Assembly (NCBI RefSeq): GCF_041080625.1
Contig: NZ_CP163518.1
Location: 1,798,001-1,862,000 of the forward strand
Length of the DNA stretch: 64,000 nt
Reading direction: 5' to 3'
Origin: Streptomyces sp. CG1
GTDB lineage: Bacteria > Actinomycetota > Actinomycetes > Streptomycetales > Streptomycetaceae
Shown here: in pieces, positions 34,612-44,183 of the stretch
Layout: each line of letters opens with the position of its first letter
Numbering within the stretch: position 1 is the stretch's first letter
Position numbers and translations under genes: made by a program
The notes under the pieces: model-generated
The model's input: the letters and a program-made list of their open reading frames with translations, nothing else
What the model was told of the DNA's origin: nothing
Database searches by the model: none

Positions 34612-35397
34612 CTAGCCCGGAAGGATTGCCGACGGCCCGCAGAGTGCGGGGTCCTGAGCGAGGATCCGGGCGTGGCAGGCGCGCAGGCCGTGGCCGGGCG
34701 GCACCCCCAACTGTTCGTCAAGCCGACGGCCCACGACTCGAAAGGCTTCCAGTGCCTCACCCTGCCGCCCGGTGCGGTAAAGGGCGAGCATCAACAGCTC
34801 AGAGAAACGTTCCCTGAGCGGAAACTGGGCGACGAGCCGCTGAAGTTCGGGAATTGCCTCGTTCTCACGGCAGGTAGCGAGCCGAGCACTCGCGAGCTCC
34901 TCCAGAACCACTAGGCGGCGCTCCTCGAATAGCGCCGCCGCCCCACGGCAGCGCAGACCGTCGCCGGCATCCAGCAGGGCGGAACCCCTCCAGAGCGACA
35001 GACTCGCCTCCAGAACACGTACAGCACGCTCAAGCCTCTCCCGTAACGCCGCGGTACCTTCGGCGGCCAGGTCCAGGAACCGGTTGCCGTCGATGCACTC
35101 GGGCGGGACAGTCAGCACATAGCCGTTGTGCACCGCTTTGAGCATGCTGGCACCACTCGACCGCCCGGCCACCCGGTCGAGCACCTTGCGCAGCCGGGTC
35201 ACCGTCACCTGAAGGGCGTTCAGCGTGTTCTCCAGCGGGTTGCCGGACCACAGTTCGTCGACCAGCTCTGCATGGGAGATCGCCATTCCCGCCTCGAGAG
35301 CCAAAGTAGCGAGTAGCGCCCTCACCTTATTGGCGCCGATTCCCGCACTGACGCCATCATTCTCCACCGATATCGGGCCCAGCAGATTTATCTCCAT
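34612..35397 (-). CDS. SARP-family pathway activator with a TTA codon
   Basis: The 261-residue protein has the SARP layout: an OmpR-like DNA-binding domain at 1-100 (MEINLLGPISVENDG, ANKVRALLATLALEAGMAISHAELVDELWSG, NALQVTVTRLRKVL) and a bacterial transcriptional activation domain (RFLDLAAEGTAAL to LGVPPGHGLRACHARIL). SARPs such as RedD and ActII-ORF4 recruit RNA polymerase at heptameric repeats in cluster promoters. Codon 118 is TTA (35044-35046), so translation should depend on the bldA leucyl-tRNA. It lies at the left end of the red-type cluster and is its likely activator. It has no ATPase extension. Confidence 0.85.
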   Translation of the reverse strand: MEINLLGPISVENDGVSAGIGANKVRALLATLALEAGMAISHAELVDELWSGNPLENTLNALQVTVTRLRKVLDRVAGRSSGASMLKAVHNGYVLTVPPECIDGNRFLDLAAEGTAALRERLERAVRVLEASLSLWRGSALLDAGDGLRCRGAAALFEERRLVVLEELASARLATCRENEAIPELQRLVAQFPLRERFSELLMLALYRTGRQGEALEAFRVVGRRLDEQLGVPPGHGLRACHARILAQDPALCGPSAILPG

Positions 35398-36240
35398 AAC
35401 GCATCCCCCGTACTGAACTCACCGTCATAGGTGGATCACCGATCGGTCCTGATTCAAGCTGATGCCCGTTCCGCTGCAACTGTGTCGACCAGGGTTCGGC
35501 ATGACGATGTGGCCGGTATTGGCCCTTGCTCGCGTTTGGCCGAGTCTGACAGAAAGCAAGTTCGATGTCATCCAACAACCGGACCGGTCCCACCGCGCAG
35601 CTTGGTCCGCACGGACTCTCCCCTCGTCCATCTGGCGTTGAGTCGCGGAACCCGCCTCTGCAACGTTCGTTGATGAACGGGGCGTATGTTTCCTGGGTGC
35701 GGAATCTCGACTCGGGCTGTTTGTCCGCGTAGGGCAGGTCCATTCCGGCCTCTTCCAGCAAGAGCGACCAGCCACCGGCCCAACCGGAGCGGTCGCCGGT
35801 AGCTGAACCGGCGCTCTACAGGGTCGCCATCGGCCACATGCGCCTCCTCCGACCGACCACCGACCACATGGCCCGGCGCACCACCGAGGGCAAGGTGGAA
35901 TCGGTCCCGGCCTCCGCATTGCGTAAGCCACGAAGGCAGAGCTCGGCACGGCTTCCGCCGACGCCTCCGAAGCGTTGTTCCGTGCCGTTGCACGGATGGC
36001 CGCACCTCTTTGCTACCCCACACCCCCACCCATGCCGGCTCGGGTAACAGTGGCTCCCCAGAAAGGCAGGCAGTCCTCGGTATGAAGTCTCCGAAAAATC
36101 CCTGCCTTGAAGCAAGCCAGGCCCACCCGCGCCAAATACGCTGACCAACGGCGTGATCAAAAGAGGCCGACATTTCGGGGAAGTACAAGCAGACAGCTCG
36201 GGGTGGGCTGGCGGTGAACATCACCGAGTGCTGAAGAAGC

Positions 36241-36285
36241 AGGCCCTGACCAGCGCGTTATTTTCTTTCGACGCTGTCAGGGCCT
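36241..36285. terminator. Hairpin with AT-rich loop between the SARP and MMPL genes
   Basis: AGGCCCTGAC(C)AGCG pairs with CGCTGTCAGGGCCT, 14 pairs with one bulged C, around a 16-nt loop containing TTATTTTC. It could end transcription of the MMPL operon, though it lies 414 bp past that stop, or be an end of a vanished element. Confidence 0.35.
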
Positions 36286-36406
36286 TCGCCGCCTAGGTGG
36301 TGGAAGCTTCCCAGGAACTCCGATGAGATGAGCCTGTCTTGGGGTTCATCGGCAAATCGGTTACTCTCTCCGTCATCCACTGCGCCGTGGAGGCGGTGCT
36401 CGGCTG

Positions 36407-36593
36407 ACGACCGGCGCCACAATCGACACCACCGTCGGCCGCGACTATAACGACCTGCGTAACCCGGCCCGCTGCGGCAACCCGTCCGCAGACGAGGTCA
36501 TGCTCGTCCTCGAAGTTTCCCGAACGCCTCATCCTCAAGGCCAGCCTGCCGCTCGCAAAGTTCGGCGCGCGCCGGCTGACCCACGACATATGA
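36407..36593 (+). pseudogene. Uma2-like nuclease fragment
   Basis: TTGATIDTTVGRDYNDLRNP then NPSADEVMLVLEVSRT in one frame, followed after a shift by RLILKASLPLAKFGARRL, resembles the central part of Uma2-family proteins (restriction endonuclease-like, VxVVEVxSxS then a KxxxYAxxGxxxYWIVD block). No start and no rest of the domain are seen. The assignment is tentative. Confidence 0.3.
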
Positions 36594-36698
36594 CGGTGGT
36601 GGATCTCCGGTAGCCGAGAGGCCGTTCGTTCCGCCACTGAAGCGGTCCCGGCCTCGCGAAAGCGATGGGCAGGGACCGCGAGGGGCGCTCGAAGGTGC

Positions 36699-38885
36699 TC
36701 AGGTCGCGGCGGGTTCCTGGCCGCCCTTGCGGACCGGGACGGACGACTCGCCGTCCTCGGGGACTTCGTCACGCTTGCGGGCCAGGGGGCTCGGCCACCA
36801 GACATGACGGCCGACGTCCAGGTTGAGGGCGATGACCATCACCGAGCGGACGAGGAACGTGTCGAGCAGGATGCCGAAGGCGACGGCGAAGCCCAACTCG
36901 GCGAACTGGGTGAGCGGCAGAGTGCCCAGTACCGCGAAGGTACCGGCCAGCACCATGCCGGCGGAGGTGATGACGCCGCCGGTCACCGCGAGACCGGTGA
37001 TGGTGGCCCGATGGGTGCCGTGACGGCTCGCCTCTTCCCTGATCCTGGTCATCAGGAAGATGTTGTAGTCGATGCCCAGAGCGATCAGGAACACGAAGAC
37101 ATACAGCGGGAAGGACGTGTCCTCGGCCCCGAAGTGGAAGAGGTGGCGGAAGACCAGCGCACTCACGCCGAGCGTGGCCAGACACGACAGTACGACCGTC
37201 GCGGTGAGCAGCAGGGGTGCCACCAGAGCGCGCAGCAGCAGGGCGAGGATGAACAGGATCACCACGAGCACGATCGGAATGATCAGGTTGCGGTCGTTGT
37301 GCGCAGCGGTTTTGGCATCAAGGTGCATGGCAGTGTCACCGCCGACCTGTGCGTGCGCGCCGGGGATGGCATGCAAGGCGTCGCGGGCGTGGTCCACCGT
37401 GCCGAACGCGGCCTTGCTGTCTGCCGGATCGGAGAGGGTGGCCTGCAGATACGCGTCGCCGTCCTTGACCATCGGCTTGGTGACCGTGCTGGCTTCGATG
37501 CCGGGAAGAGCGAGCAGCCGCTCGTGGAGAGCGTCGGCATGGGTGGCGTTGCCGGTGACCACCAGCGGGCTGCCGGCACCCGCGTCGAACTGCTTGGCGA
37601 GGATCGTCTCCCCGCGCACGGAGTCCTGCGAGATGGTGAAGGACTGCTTGTCAGACAGCCCGTTCGAATTGAGCTGCCCGATGCTGATCCCGACGGCGGC
37701 GAGCACGAGAGCCGTGACGACCCAGGTGGTGCGGGGCCGACGGGCGATCCGGTGGCCCAGTGCCGCCCAGCGGCCGGTGGCGTGCGGCTCGGCGCTGCCC
37801 ACCTTCGGCTTGGCAGGCCAGAACACCCAGCGTCCGACGACGATCATGAGCGCGGGGAAGAGGCTGAGCATGGCCAGGGCTCCGACAGCGATGCCGACGG
37901 CGAACACCGGGCCGAGGCCGCGGGTGGAGTTCATGTCCGCGAGCATCAGGCAGACCATGCTCACGGCGACCGTTGAAGCGCTGGCGATGATCGCAGGTCC
38001 GGAGCGGCGCAGGGCCACTGCCATTGCCTCGTGGCGGTCCTGGTGGCGCCTCAGCTCCTCGCGGTAGCGGGCGATGAGCAGCAGCGAGTAGTCGGTGGTC
38101 GCACCGAAGACAAGGATGGTGAGAATGCCCGCGCCGTCCGCACTGACTGTCAGGCCGCCGTGCCTGGCCAGGGCGTAGATGAACGCCTGGGCGACTTCCA
38201 GGGACACCCCGGCGCAGGCGATCGGCATCAGCCACAGGATCGGGCTGCGGTAGGTGGCCAGCAGAATCGCCACCACGACGATCAGGGTGAACAACAGCAG
38301 CGTGGTATCGATGCCGCCGACGGCCTTGCTGAGGTCGGACTCGTAGCCCGCGGGTCCGGTGATGTGCACTGTCAGCCCGTTGTCGCCGTGTGTGGCGACA
38401 GCGCGGACGGAGGCCACGGCGTCCTTGGACTTGTTGAAGTAGTCGGGGCCGAGGTTGAGCGGCACGATCGTCTGGGCGGTGGTGCCGTCCTTGGAGGTGA
38501 TTGGTCCCGCGACGGGGCCGTCCAGGTCGTGCCGGGCGCCGAGCGCTTTGGCGTCGGCCGCGGCCTTCTGGCGGTCCTGAGCGGTCAGCCCGGCAGGCCG
38601 CTGATAGATGACGACCGCAGGCACGGTGTAGGGGGACCCGAACTTCGCCTGGATGTTGAAGACCTGAGTGGACTCGGCGCTGCTGGGCAGTGACGACTTG
38701 ACGTCGTTCTTCTCGGCCCCAGACAGTTTCCCCGCGAACGGGCCGGTGACGGCGAGGATGATGAGCCACAGGCCGATCACTACGTACTTGGTGCGGCGAC
38801 CGGTGATGAAGGCGACGAGCGACCTTCCGCTCGGCGGGGTCGTTCCGTGCCCGGACCGAGAGGTCTGGGGGTGGTTTTCGATCAT
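36699..38885 (-). CDS. MMPL/RND-family exporter of the red-type cluster
   Basis: The 728-residue protein has two repeats of the MMPL layout: a first helix (KYVVIGLWLIILAVTGPFAGKL), a large extracytoplasmic loop, a block of six helices with GATTDYSLLLIARYREELRR, then a second loop and helix block with GIDYNIFLMTRIREEASRHG. The Asp-Tyr pairs in helices 4 and 10 are the proton-relay residues of the family. It lies 60 bp downstream of redY in the same direction, so it is probably cotranscribed with TetR-redX-redW-redY and exports the cluster's product or protects the cell from it. The S. coelicolor red cluster has no such transporter as far as I recall. Confidence 0.85.
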   Translation of the reverse strand: MIENHPQTSRSGHGTTPPSGRSLVAFITGRRTKYVVIGLWLIILAVTGPFAGKLSGAEKNDVKSSLPSSAESTQVFNIQAKFGSPYTVPAVVIYQRPAGLTAQDRQKAAADAKALGARHDLDGPVAGPITSKDGTTAQTIVPLNLGPDYFNKSKDAVASVRAVATHGDNGLTVHITGPAGYESDLSKAVGGIDTTLLLFTLIVVVAILLATYRSPILWLMPIACAGVSLEVAQAFIYALARHGGLTVSADGAGILTILVFGATTDYSLLLIARYREELRRHQDRHEAMAVALRRSGPAIIASASTVAVSMVCLMLADMNSTRGLGPVFAVGIAVGALAMLSLFPALMIVVGRWVFWPAKPKVGSAEPHATGRWAALGHRIARRPRTTWVVTALVLAAVGISIGQLNSNGLSDKQSFTISQDSVRGETILAKQFDAGAGSPLVVTGNATHADALHERLLALPGIEASTVTKPMVKDGDAYLQATLSDPADSKAAFGTVDHARDALHAIPGAHAQVGGDTAMHLDAKTAAHNDRNLIIPIVLVVILFILALLLRALVAPLLLTATVVLSCLATLGVSALVFRHLFHFGAEDTSFPLYVFVFLIALGIDYNIFLMTRIREEASRHGTHRATITGLAVTGGVITSAGMVLAGTFAVLGTLPLTQFAELGFAVAFGILLDTFLVRSVMVIALNLDVGRHVWWPSPLARKRDEVPEDGESSVPVRKGGQEPAAT

Positions 38886-38945
38886 GACGTGTACTTCCTG
38901 CGTGTAGGCGTCGCGGAGCGTCCGGGGGCGAGCGTCGAAGTAAGG

Positions 38946-39263
38946 TCAGACGGCGAGGTAGCCGGGTTCGATGGGCTCGCCGGTCAACTCATCGACCACG
39001 GATGCGAACTTGGCGAAGCCGTTGCTCAGTTCGCGGAAGACGTCGGTGTCCATGTCACGGCTGAAAGCCTCCCGACTGGTCGCCCAGATGATCTCGAAGA
39101 AGTGGACGGGCGCACTGCTGTCCTCCGAGACCCGGTGCACGGTGAAGGCGTTGACGCTCGGCAGTTGGGGGCACGCGCCGTAGTCGTACTCCCTGACCCA
39201 CGCCTCGAAGTGGGACGGCTCGACTCCCGCGTGCAGTTTGATGCCGTGGACGATGACCTGCAT
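38946..39263 (-). CDS. redY: RedY/HapK-family protein
   Basis: The 105-residue protein begins MQVIVHGIKLHAGVEPSHFEAWVREYDYGACPQLPSVNAFTVHR and continues VHFFEIIWATSREAFSRDM. This matches the RedY/HapK family of dimeric ferredoxin-like fold proteins found in prodiginine clusters (RedY of S. coelicolor, HapK of Hahella). Related family members act as cyclases in other pathways, but the role in prodiginine synthesis is unsettled. The gene lies 22 bp after redW and before the MMPL gene. The X-W-Y gene order matches S. coelicolor. Confidence 0.8.
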   Translation of the reverse strand: MQVIVHGIKLHAGVEPSHFEAWVREYDYGACPQLPSVNAFTVHRVSEDSSAPVHFFEIIWATSREAFSRDMDTDVFRELSNGFAKFASVVDELTGEPIEPGYLAV

Positions 39264-39285
39264 CGATCAGCTCCTCGCTTCCGGG

Positions 39286-40485
39286 TTAGGGCACGCGGAC
39301 CGGGCGGCGGCCCAGTCCGAGTGCTCGGGCGATGTTGTTGCGCTGGATTTCGTTGCTGCCGGAGAAGATCCGGGACGGCAGGGCGTCGCAGAGGAGGGTT
39401 TCGGCCTCCCCTTCGATCACTCCCATGCCGCCGCGGAGCTGGACCGCGTCCAGTCCGATCCGGACCGCGGCCTCGCTGACGGCGATCTTGGCCAAGGCGG
39501 GCGCGACGGTGTCGTCGCTGCCGCGGGCGAGCCCCGCGGCAGCCTTGTAGAGCAGCAGCCGGGCCGACTCGTAGGCCAGAGTCATGTCCACGATGCGGTG
39601 GCTGACCGCCTGGAAACTGCCGATCGGTGCGCCGAACTGCTCCCGCGCCCTGACGTGCTGGACGGTGCTGTCCAGGAGGCGCTTCATCGCACCGACATAG
39701 GCGGCGAACAGGCAGGTCCGCTCCCAGTTCATGGACGCGGTGAAGACGCCCGCGCCGCCGCCGGGCGAGCCGAGCACCTGGTCGGCGGGCACCACGCAGT
39801 TGTCGAAGTGCACCTCGGCCATGGGCGAACCGCGCAGCCCGGCCTTGCGTTCGGGGGCGCCGACGGTCAGGCCGGGAGTTCCAGCCGGCACGATGAAGGA
39901 GGTCAGCCCGAAGATGCCGCCCCCGGGCCGGGTGGCAGCCTGGACGAGGAAGACGTCCGCAACCGGCGCATTGGTGGTGAAGCATTTGCCACCGTTGAGG
40001 AGATAGCTCCCGTCGTCGCCCCGTTCGGCCCTGGTACGCAGGCTGAGCGCGTCGGAGCCTGACTCCGGTTCGGTGATGGCGTGCGCGGCGATGTGCTCGC
40101 CGGAGCACATCGCCGGCAGCCACCGCTGCTTCTGTTCCTCGGAGCCGAAGTCGACGATGGGCAGCAGGCAGGCGAACTGGTGGGCGGCCATCGAGAAAAC
40201 GAAACCGGTGTCAGGGCAGCCCTCGCCGACGGCCTCGATGAGCGCGGTGGTGGCGACCGCGTCGAGTCCGCCGCCGCCGTAACGGGTGGGCACGGAAGTG
40301 GCGACCAGGCCGTGGCCGGCGGCGATCTGCCACTGGTGGCGGAAGACGTCGGGCGAGAAGCCGTGGCCACGGCCCGGTGATACGTCGTCACCACTGCTGG
40401 CATCCGTGCCCGCGAGCTTGTTCTGCGCGAAGCGCCTGACGGAGCGGGCCATCTCTTCTGTGTCCGCGTCGAGTTCGAAGTTCAT
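39286..40485 (-). CDS. redW: Prolyl-carrier protein dehydrogenase (acyl-CoA dehydrogenase family)
   Basis: The 399-residue flavoprotein has the acyl-CoA dehydrogenase signatures [22 protein letters not shown] and a C-terminal [24 protein letters not shown], with [11 protein letters not shown] before it. RedW/PigA homologues oxidise L-prolyl-S-carrier protein to pyrrolyl-2-carboxyl-S-carrier protein in two steps, the first committed step of the bipyrrole branch. ATG 40485 overlaps the redX stop (ATGA); the open frame upstream lies inside redX. The substrate would be prolyl-RedO (61766-62026). Length and motif order are normal. Confidence 0.85.
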   Translation of the reverse strand: MNFELDADTEEMARSVRRFAQNKLAGTDASSGDDVSPGRGHGFSPDVFRHQWQIAAGHGLVATSVPTRYGGGGLDAVATTALIEAVGEGCPDTGFVFSMAAHQFACLLPIVDFGSEEQKQRWLPAMCSGEHIAAHAITEPESGSDALSLRTRAERGDDGSYLLNGGKCFTTNAPVADVFLVQAATRPGGGIFGLTSFIVPAGTPGLTVGAPERKAGLRGSPMAEVHFDNCVVPADQVLGSPGGGAGVFTASMNWERTCLFAAYVGAMKRLLDSTVQHVRAREQFGAPIGSFQAVSHRIVDMTLAYESARLLLYKAAAGLARGSDDTVAPALAKIAVSEAAVRIGLDAVQLRGGMGVIEGEAETLLCDALPSRIFSGSNEIQRNNIARALGLGRRPVRVP

Positions 40486-43319
40486 CCGGAACCGTCCAAG
40501 TGTTCTTCGACGAGCAGGTGGTAGTTGATGCCGCCGGTGCCGAACGAACTCACTCCCGCGCGCCTGGGGTGACCAGGCCGGGTATGCCACTCGACGGGGC
40601 GGTCGGGCACCATGGCGGGGATGGCGTCCAGGTCCAGCGAGGGCTCGGGGGTGTCGAGATTGGTGTGCGGGGGCAGGGTGCCTGCCCGGATCGCGAGGAG
40701 GACCCTCAGCAGGCCGGCGGCCCCCGCAGCGGCGAAGGTATGGCCGAGGAAGGACTTCGCCGAGCCGATGTGCAGTGGCTGCCGACGCCGAGGGGTGCCG
40801 TACGTAGCGGCCGTCGCGGCCACCTCCACGCGGTCGCCGACCCGGGTGCCGGTGCCGTGCGCCTCCAGGTAGTCAACGGCCCCCGGGTCGAAGCCCACTT
40901 GGCCGAAGGCGTCCCGGATGGCGCGCGCCTGGCCTTCGGTGTCCGGTGCGATGAGCGACTTGGCGTCGTTGGAGGCGCCGATGCCGCACAGGACCGCGTG
41001 AACGATGTCGCCGTCGCGGACCGCGTCCCGAAGTCGCTTCAGAAGGAAGAGCCCGCATCCGTCGCCGGGGGTGAACCCATCCGCGGACCGGTCGAACGGC
41101 GTGATCCTGCTGTGCGAGAGCAGCCCGAGTGCCGAGCACAGGATCATGTCCCTTGGGTTGCAGGGCAGTTCGACGCCGCCCGCCAGCGCGAATTCCGCGG
41201 CGCCGGAGCGCAGCGCGGTGATCGCCACATCCAACGCAGCCATCGACGACGCGCACGCGGCCTCGACAGCCATCGGTACCGCGGCCAACCGGTACTCGTT
41301 GGCGAGCACTGCGGCAACCCCGCTGGCCAGACAGCCGTCGGGGTCGGCGGGGCCGAGCGGGGGGACCTGCCCGGCGCACCGGCTGCGCGCCTGAGCTGCC
41401 AGCGTCTTCCTTTCCTGGCTGGGCAGTTCGGCGAGTGCCGCCAGTTCCTCGACGGCAGCCTCCAGGTCGTCCGCGCACAGCGCCGCGTTGAGCAGCCGTT
41501 CCCGGGTCAGGCAGAGGTTGCTACCGACGGCAACGATGCCGTGACCGGCCAGTACAGGTCCTGGACCACCGCGGAGACCTTCTGAGCTACGACGGCTCAG
41601 GAACTGTGCGGCCACCGTAAGAGTGAGCCGCTGGGCCGGGTCCATCGCTGCCCACCGCGCCGGGGTGACGGGAACTCCGTCCGGTGGTTCTCTCGGCGGT
41701 GCCATCCAGGCGCCCAGGTCGGTGTAGGTGTGGCTGAGGCTCAGCGCTCCGGGCGCGTGGTGCAGGCGGCGTTCGAGTACCTCGCGCGGTAAGGGGGCGA
41801 AGCGGTCACGGCCGGAGATAAAGGTCTGCCAGAGGCTGTGAGGGTCGGGCGAGCCGGCGAAGGCACCGCCGTAAGCGACCACCGCGATCGGCTCCGCGGC
41901 GGCCGCCTGCGGCGGCTGAACCGCGCCGTGTCGGGCACGGCTCGCGTCGTACTCCTCCACGACGAGGTGAGCGACCGAGCCGGTGAGCGAGGTGCCGCCC
42001 AGGACGGCACGACGCGGCCCCCCGCCGATGCCGGCCGGCCAAGGCCGGGCTTCGGGCAAGGTATGGAAGACGGAGCCGGCCAGGTCCAACGGGCGGCTTC
42101 CGCGCGGCGCCCAGTGCGGCGGCAGCCGTCGGTGGTACAGGGCGAGCGCGACCTTGGTCAGGCTGGCGAGGCCGCTGTTGGCGAAGGTGTGGCCGAGCCG
42201 GTCGCGGACGCTGCCGACAGCGACCGAACCGAGCGTCGACTGCGGCAACAGCCCATTCAGCGCGCCGAGTTCAGCCGCCGTGACACCGGCGACGCCGGTG
42301 CCGGAGCATTCGACGTACTGCGGGGCGCATCCCCGCTGGGACAGGGTCCGGTCGGCGGCGCGGGCTGTGCGCTCGTGCAGTAGGGGCGAGACGGAGTAGC
42401 GGAAGGTGCCGGGGCGCGGGTCGTGGCCCAGGGCGCAGCCGCGGACCAAGGCGTAGATCCGGTCACCGTCGTGTACCGCGGTGGACAGCCGCTTGAGCAG
42501 CACCGCGCCCACGCCTTCGCCCAGCGGGTAGCCCTGGCCCTCCTCCTCGAGCGGGTGGACACAGTCGGCGCCCAGTCCCTTGGCGGCCAGGGCCCGGCCG
42601 GGCAGCGGCCCTTCGTCCGCCTGCCCGGCCAGCACCAGCACGGCGTCGGACCCGCCGCAGCGTAGGGCGCTGACCGCATGGGCGAGCAGGGCGTACGAGG
42701 TCAGGTCGGCGGACTCCACAGCCATGGTGCGGCCGCGCAGCCCGAAGACGCCGGCGATCCTGGCGGGGATGGTGCTGGCCATCTCGCCGACCCTGTCGTG
42801 CGGTGACTCCCCCAGAGTGCGGCGCATTACCGCCGCCAGTTCCTCGCCCGCTGCGGCTGCGGCCCCTCGGGTGTCGGCGAAGTCCGACTCCTCTGCCGAG
42901 GCGCGCAACTCGTCGGCGTAACGAGTGGCTTCAACCCGGCGGGCGTTGGCGTACTGCCGATCGAGGCCGAAGCAGACGCCGGCCAGCACGTCCGTACGGT
43001 CGCTGGGCAGGGGGCGTTCTGCGTAGCCGGCGTCGGTGAGACAGTGCCGAGCCGCTTCGAGCATCAGCTTCTGCATCGCTGCCATGGAGCCGGCTTGCGC
43101 CGGGGGGATGCCGTAGCGCGAGACATCGACGCTCTCGGGATCCAGGCCGGCAGCCGGGTGGGCCGACGTGCAGGCGCAGCCGGGGGCCGGCTCCAGCATC
43201 AGGGACCAGAAGGCGTCGACGCCCTGGGCCTGCGGGTACAGGGCCGAGATACCCACGATCGCGACAGGCTCCGGGTCCGTCCCCCTGTCGTCCGGGAGCG
43301 GATCGGTTAAGGAGCTCAT
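40482..43319 (-). CDS. redX: Fused ketosynthase pair for bipyrrole assembly (dead KS then live KS)
   Basis: The 945-residue protein contains two ketosynthase domains. The first (about 18-440) lost its active site: the usual TACSSS position reads [11 protein letters not shown] and EAHGTGT reads ECSGTGV. The second (about 470-940) is intact: [11 protein letters not shown] with Cys near 690, [11 protein letters not shown], and [11 protein letters not shown]. This is the RedX/PigJ layout. The enzyme transfers the pyrrolyl group from RedO and condenses it with malonyl on the RedN carrier domains. ATG 43319 follows AGGAGTG. Codon 4 is TTA (43308-43310), giving bldA control right at the start. It overlaps redW by 4 bp. 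Confidence 0.8.
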   Translation of the reverse strand: MSSLTDPLPDDRGTDPEPVAIVGISALYPQAQGVDAFWSLMLEPAPGCACTSAHPAAGLDPESVDVSRYGIPPAQAGSMAAMQKLMLEAARHCLTDAGYAERPLPSDRTDVLAGVCFGLDRQYANARRVEATRYADELRASAEESDFADTRGAAAAAGEELAAVMRRTLGESPHDRVGEMASTIPARIAGVFGLRGRTMAVESADLTSYALLAHAVSALRCGGSDAVLVLAGQADEGPLPGRALAAKGLGADCVHPLEEEGQGYPLGEGVGAVLLKRLSTAVHDGDRIYALVRGCALGHDPRPGTFRYSVSPLLHERTARAADRTLSQRGCAPQYVECSGTGVAGVTAAELGALNGLLPQSTLGSVAVGSVRDRLGHTFANSGLASLTKVALALYHRRLPPHWAPRGSRPLDLAGSVFHTLPEARPWPAGIGGGPRRAVLGGTSLTGSVAHLVVEEYDASRARHGAVQPPQAAAAEPIAVVAYGGAFAGSPDPHSLWQTFISGRDRFAPLPREVLERRLHHAPGALSLSHTYTDLGAWMAPPREPPDGVPVTPARWAAMDPAQRLTLTVAAQFLSRRSSEGLRGGPGPVLAGHGIVAVGSNLCLTRERLLNAALCADDLEAAVEELAALAELPSQERKTLAAQARSRCAGQVPPLGPADPDGCLASGVAAVLANEYRLAAVPMAVEAACASSMAALDVAITALRSGAAEFALAGGVELPCNPRDMILCSALGLLSHSRITPFDRSADGFTPGDGCGLFLLKRLRDAVRDGDIVHAVLCGIGASNDAKSLIAPDTEGQARAIRDAFGQVGFDPGAVDYLEAHGTGTRVGDRVEVAATAATYGTPRRRQPLHIGSAKSFLGHTFAAAGAAGLLRVLLAIRAGTLPPHTNLDTPEPSLDLDAIPAMVPDRPVEWHTRPGHPRRAGVSSFGTGGINYHLLVEEHLDGSG

Positions 43320-43383
43320 AGTTCGGTCACTCCTGTCCTTCGAGGCTGGGCGGTGCGGTGGGGCCGGCGCCGGTCGGCCGGGC

Positions 43384-44019
43384 TCAGCCAGGGGCCGGGC
43401 CCGATGCCGGACGGCCGGATCCCTCTGGGTCACTCGGGGCGGGGCCGAGCGGCAGACCGAGCAGGCGCTGCAGCGGGCCCTCCAGCCGCACCTCGGCGAG
43501 CCTGGGGTCGATCATGCGGTGAAGCAGCAGGCCGTCGATCGCCGCGCCCATGAGCAGGGCAGTTCCATCGGAGTCCTGCGTATTGCCATTGGCTGCCAGC
43601 CAGCCGGCGACGGCCGAGCGCCATCGGCCGAGCAGGTCGGTCAGTCCGGCCCGCAGTCGCTCGTTGCGAGTAGCGGCGAGGATCATCTCCGTGCTGAGGA
43701 CGGCCGCGTCCTGGTCCACGGAGTAGGCGGCCAGTCCGGCCATCACCTGCCCCACTCCCTCGGGCCCCTGCGAGGCTCCGGCCAGCATCTCCAGCAGTTG
43801 TTCGACCTCCCGCCTCACCGCGCGCAGCGAGGCGTCGACCAGCAGGTCGGTGACGGTACTGAAGTGGTAGTGCACAAGCCCTGGGCGAAGCCCCGCCTGG
43901 GCAGCGACCTTGCGGGTGGTGACCGCCCCCCAGCCCTCCTTGACGATCAGCCGCACGGCGGCTTCGTAGAGGCGTGCGCGGGTCTCCTCACCGCGCTCTG
44001 CCGACGTGGCGGCCATCAT
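43384..44019 (-). CDS. TetR-family regulator of the redX-MMPL operon
   Basis: The 211-residue protein has a TetR N-terminal helix-turn-helix (ETRARLYEAAVRLIVKEGWGAVTTRKVAAQAGLRPGLVHYHFSTVTDLLVDA) and an all-helical ligand domain. It is the first gene of the group TetR, redX, redW, redY, MMPL, with 64 bp to redX. A perfect 24-bp palindrome lies 85 bp upstream of its start. TetR regulators next to MMPL exporters commonly repress them until the exported compound binds. No TetR gene of this kind is in the S. coelicolor red cluster as I know it. Confidence 0.85.
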   Translation of the reverse strand: MMAATSAERGEETRARLYEAAVRLIVKEGWGAVTTRKVAAQAGLRPGLVHYHFSTVTDLLVDASLRAVRREVEQLLEMLAGASQGPEGVGQVMAGLAAYSVDQDAAVLSTEMILAATRNERLRAGLTDLLGRWRSAVAGWLAANGNTQDSDGTALLMGAAIDGLLLHRMIDPRLAEVRLEGPLQRLLGLPLGPAPSDPEGSGRPASGPAPG

Positions 44020-44056
44020 TTCCCGTGCTCTCCTGTCCCTCGCGCCTCGATCGCAT

Positions 44057-44097
44057 CCAGCTGGTTGCCCTGACGGGGGTCCAGGGCAACCAGCTGG
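44057..44097. terminator. Perfect 16-bp-stem hairpin upstream of the TetR gene
   Basis: CCAGCTGGTTGCCCTG and its exact complement CAGGGCAACCAGCTGG enclose a 9-nt loop. On the minus strand it follows the redG stop and the palindrome at 44104 and precedes the TetR start by 38 bp. It may terminate the redP-redG operon, or, if the TetR promoter lies in the palindrome, be a structured leader of the TetR mRNA. Confidence 0.6.
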
Positions 44098-44103
44098 GGC
44101 TAA

Positions 44104-44127
44104 TGACCAAGGCGAACGCCTTGGTCA
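44104..44127. promoter_or_regulatory. 24-bp perfect palindrome, probable TetR operator
   Basis: The arms TGACCAAGGCG and CGCCTTGGTCA flank a central AA. Size and symmetry suit a TetR dimer. It lies between redG and the TetR gene, where it would cover the promoter of the TetR-redX-redW-redY-MMPL operon. Confidence 0.65.
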
Positions 44128-44183
44128 ATCAACTTGGGCGATCGACCTAACGGGAAGAGTGTAGCCCCGCGGCGGCTCGCATG

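Larger units (their letters stand above)
35398..36698. other. Long non-coding stretch between the SARP and MMPL genes, holding gene debris
   Basis: No intact gene is visible in 1.3 kb. A minus-strand fragment near 35.64-35.77 kb reads LLEEAGMDLPYADKQPESRF and looks coding but is not recognised. Around 35.82-35.92 kb the plus strand reads HMRLLRPTTDHMARRTTEG, vaguely like the tail of an IS110 transposase. A hairpin lies at 36241 and a Uma2-like fragment at 36407. The SARP promoter must lie at the left end of this stretch, but I could not fix its elements. Confidence 0.4.

Noticed and set aside
40486..40590. Longer redW start inside redX
   Set aside because: The added 35 residues are Arg/Pro-rich and unlike acyl-CoA dehydrogenases. 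ATG 40485 gives the normal N-terminus and an ATGA overlap.
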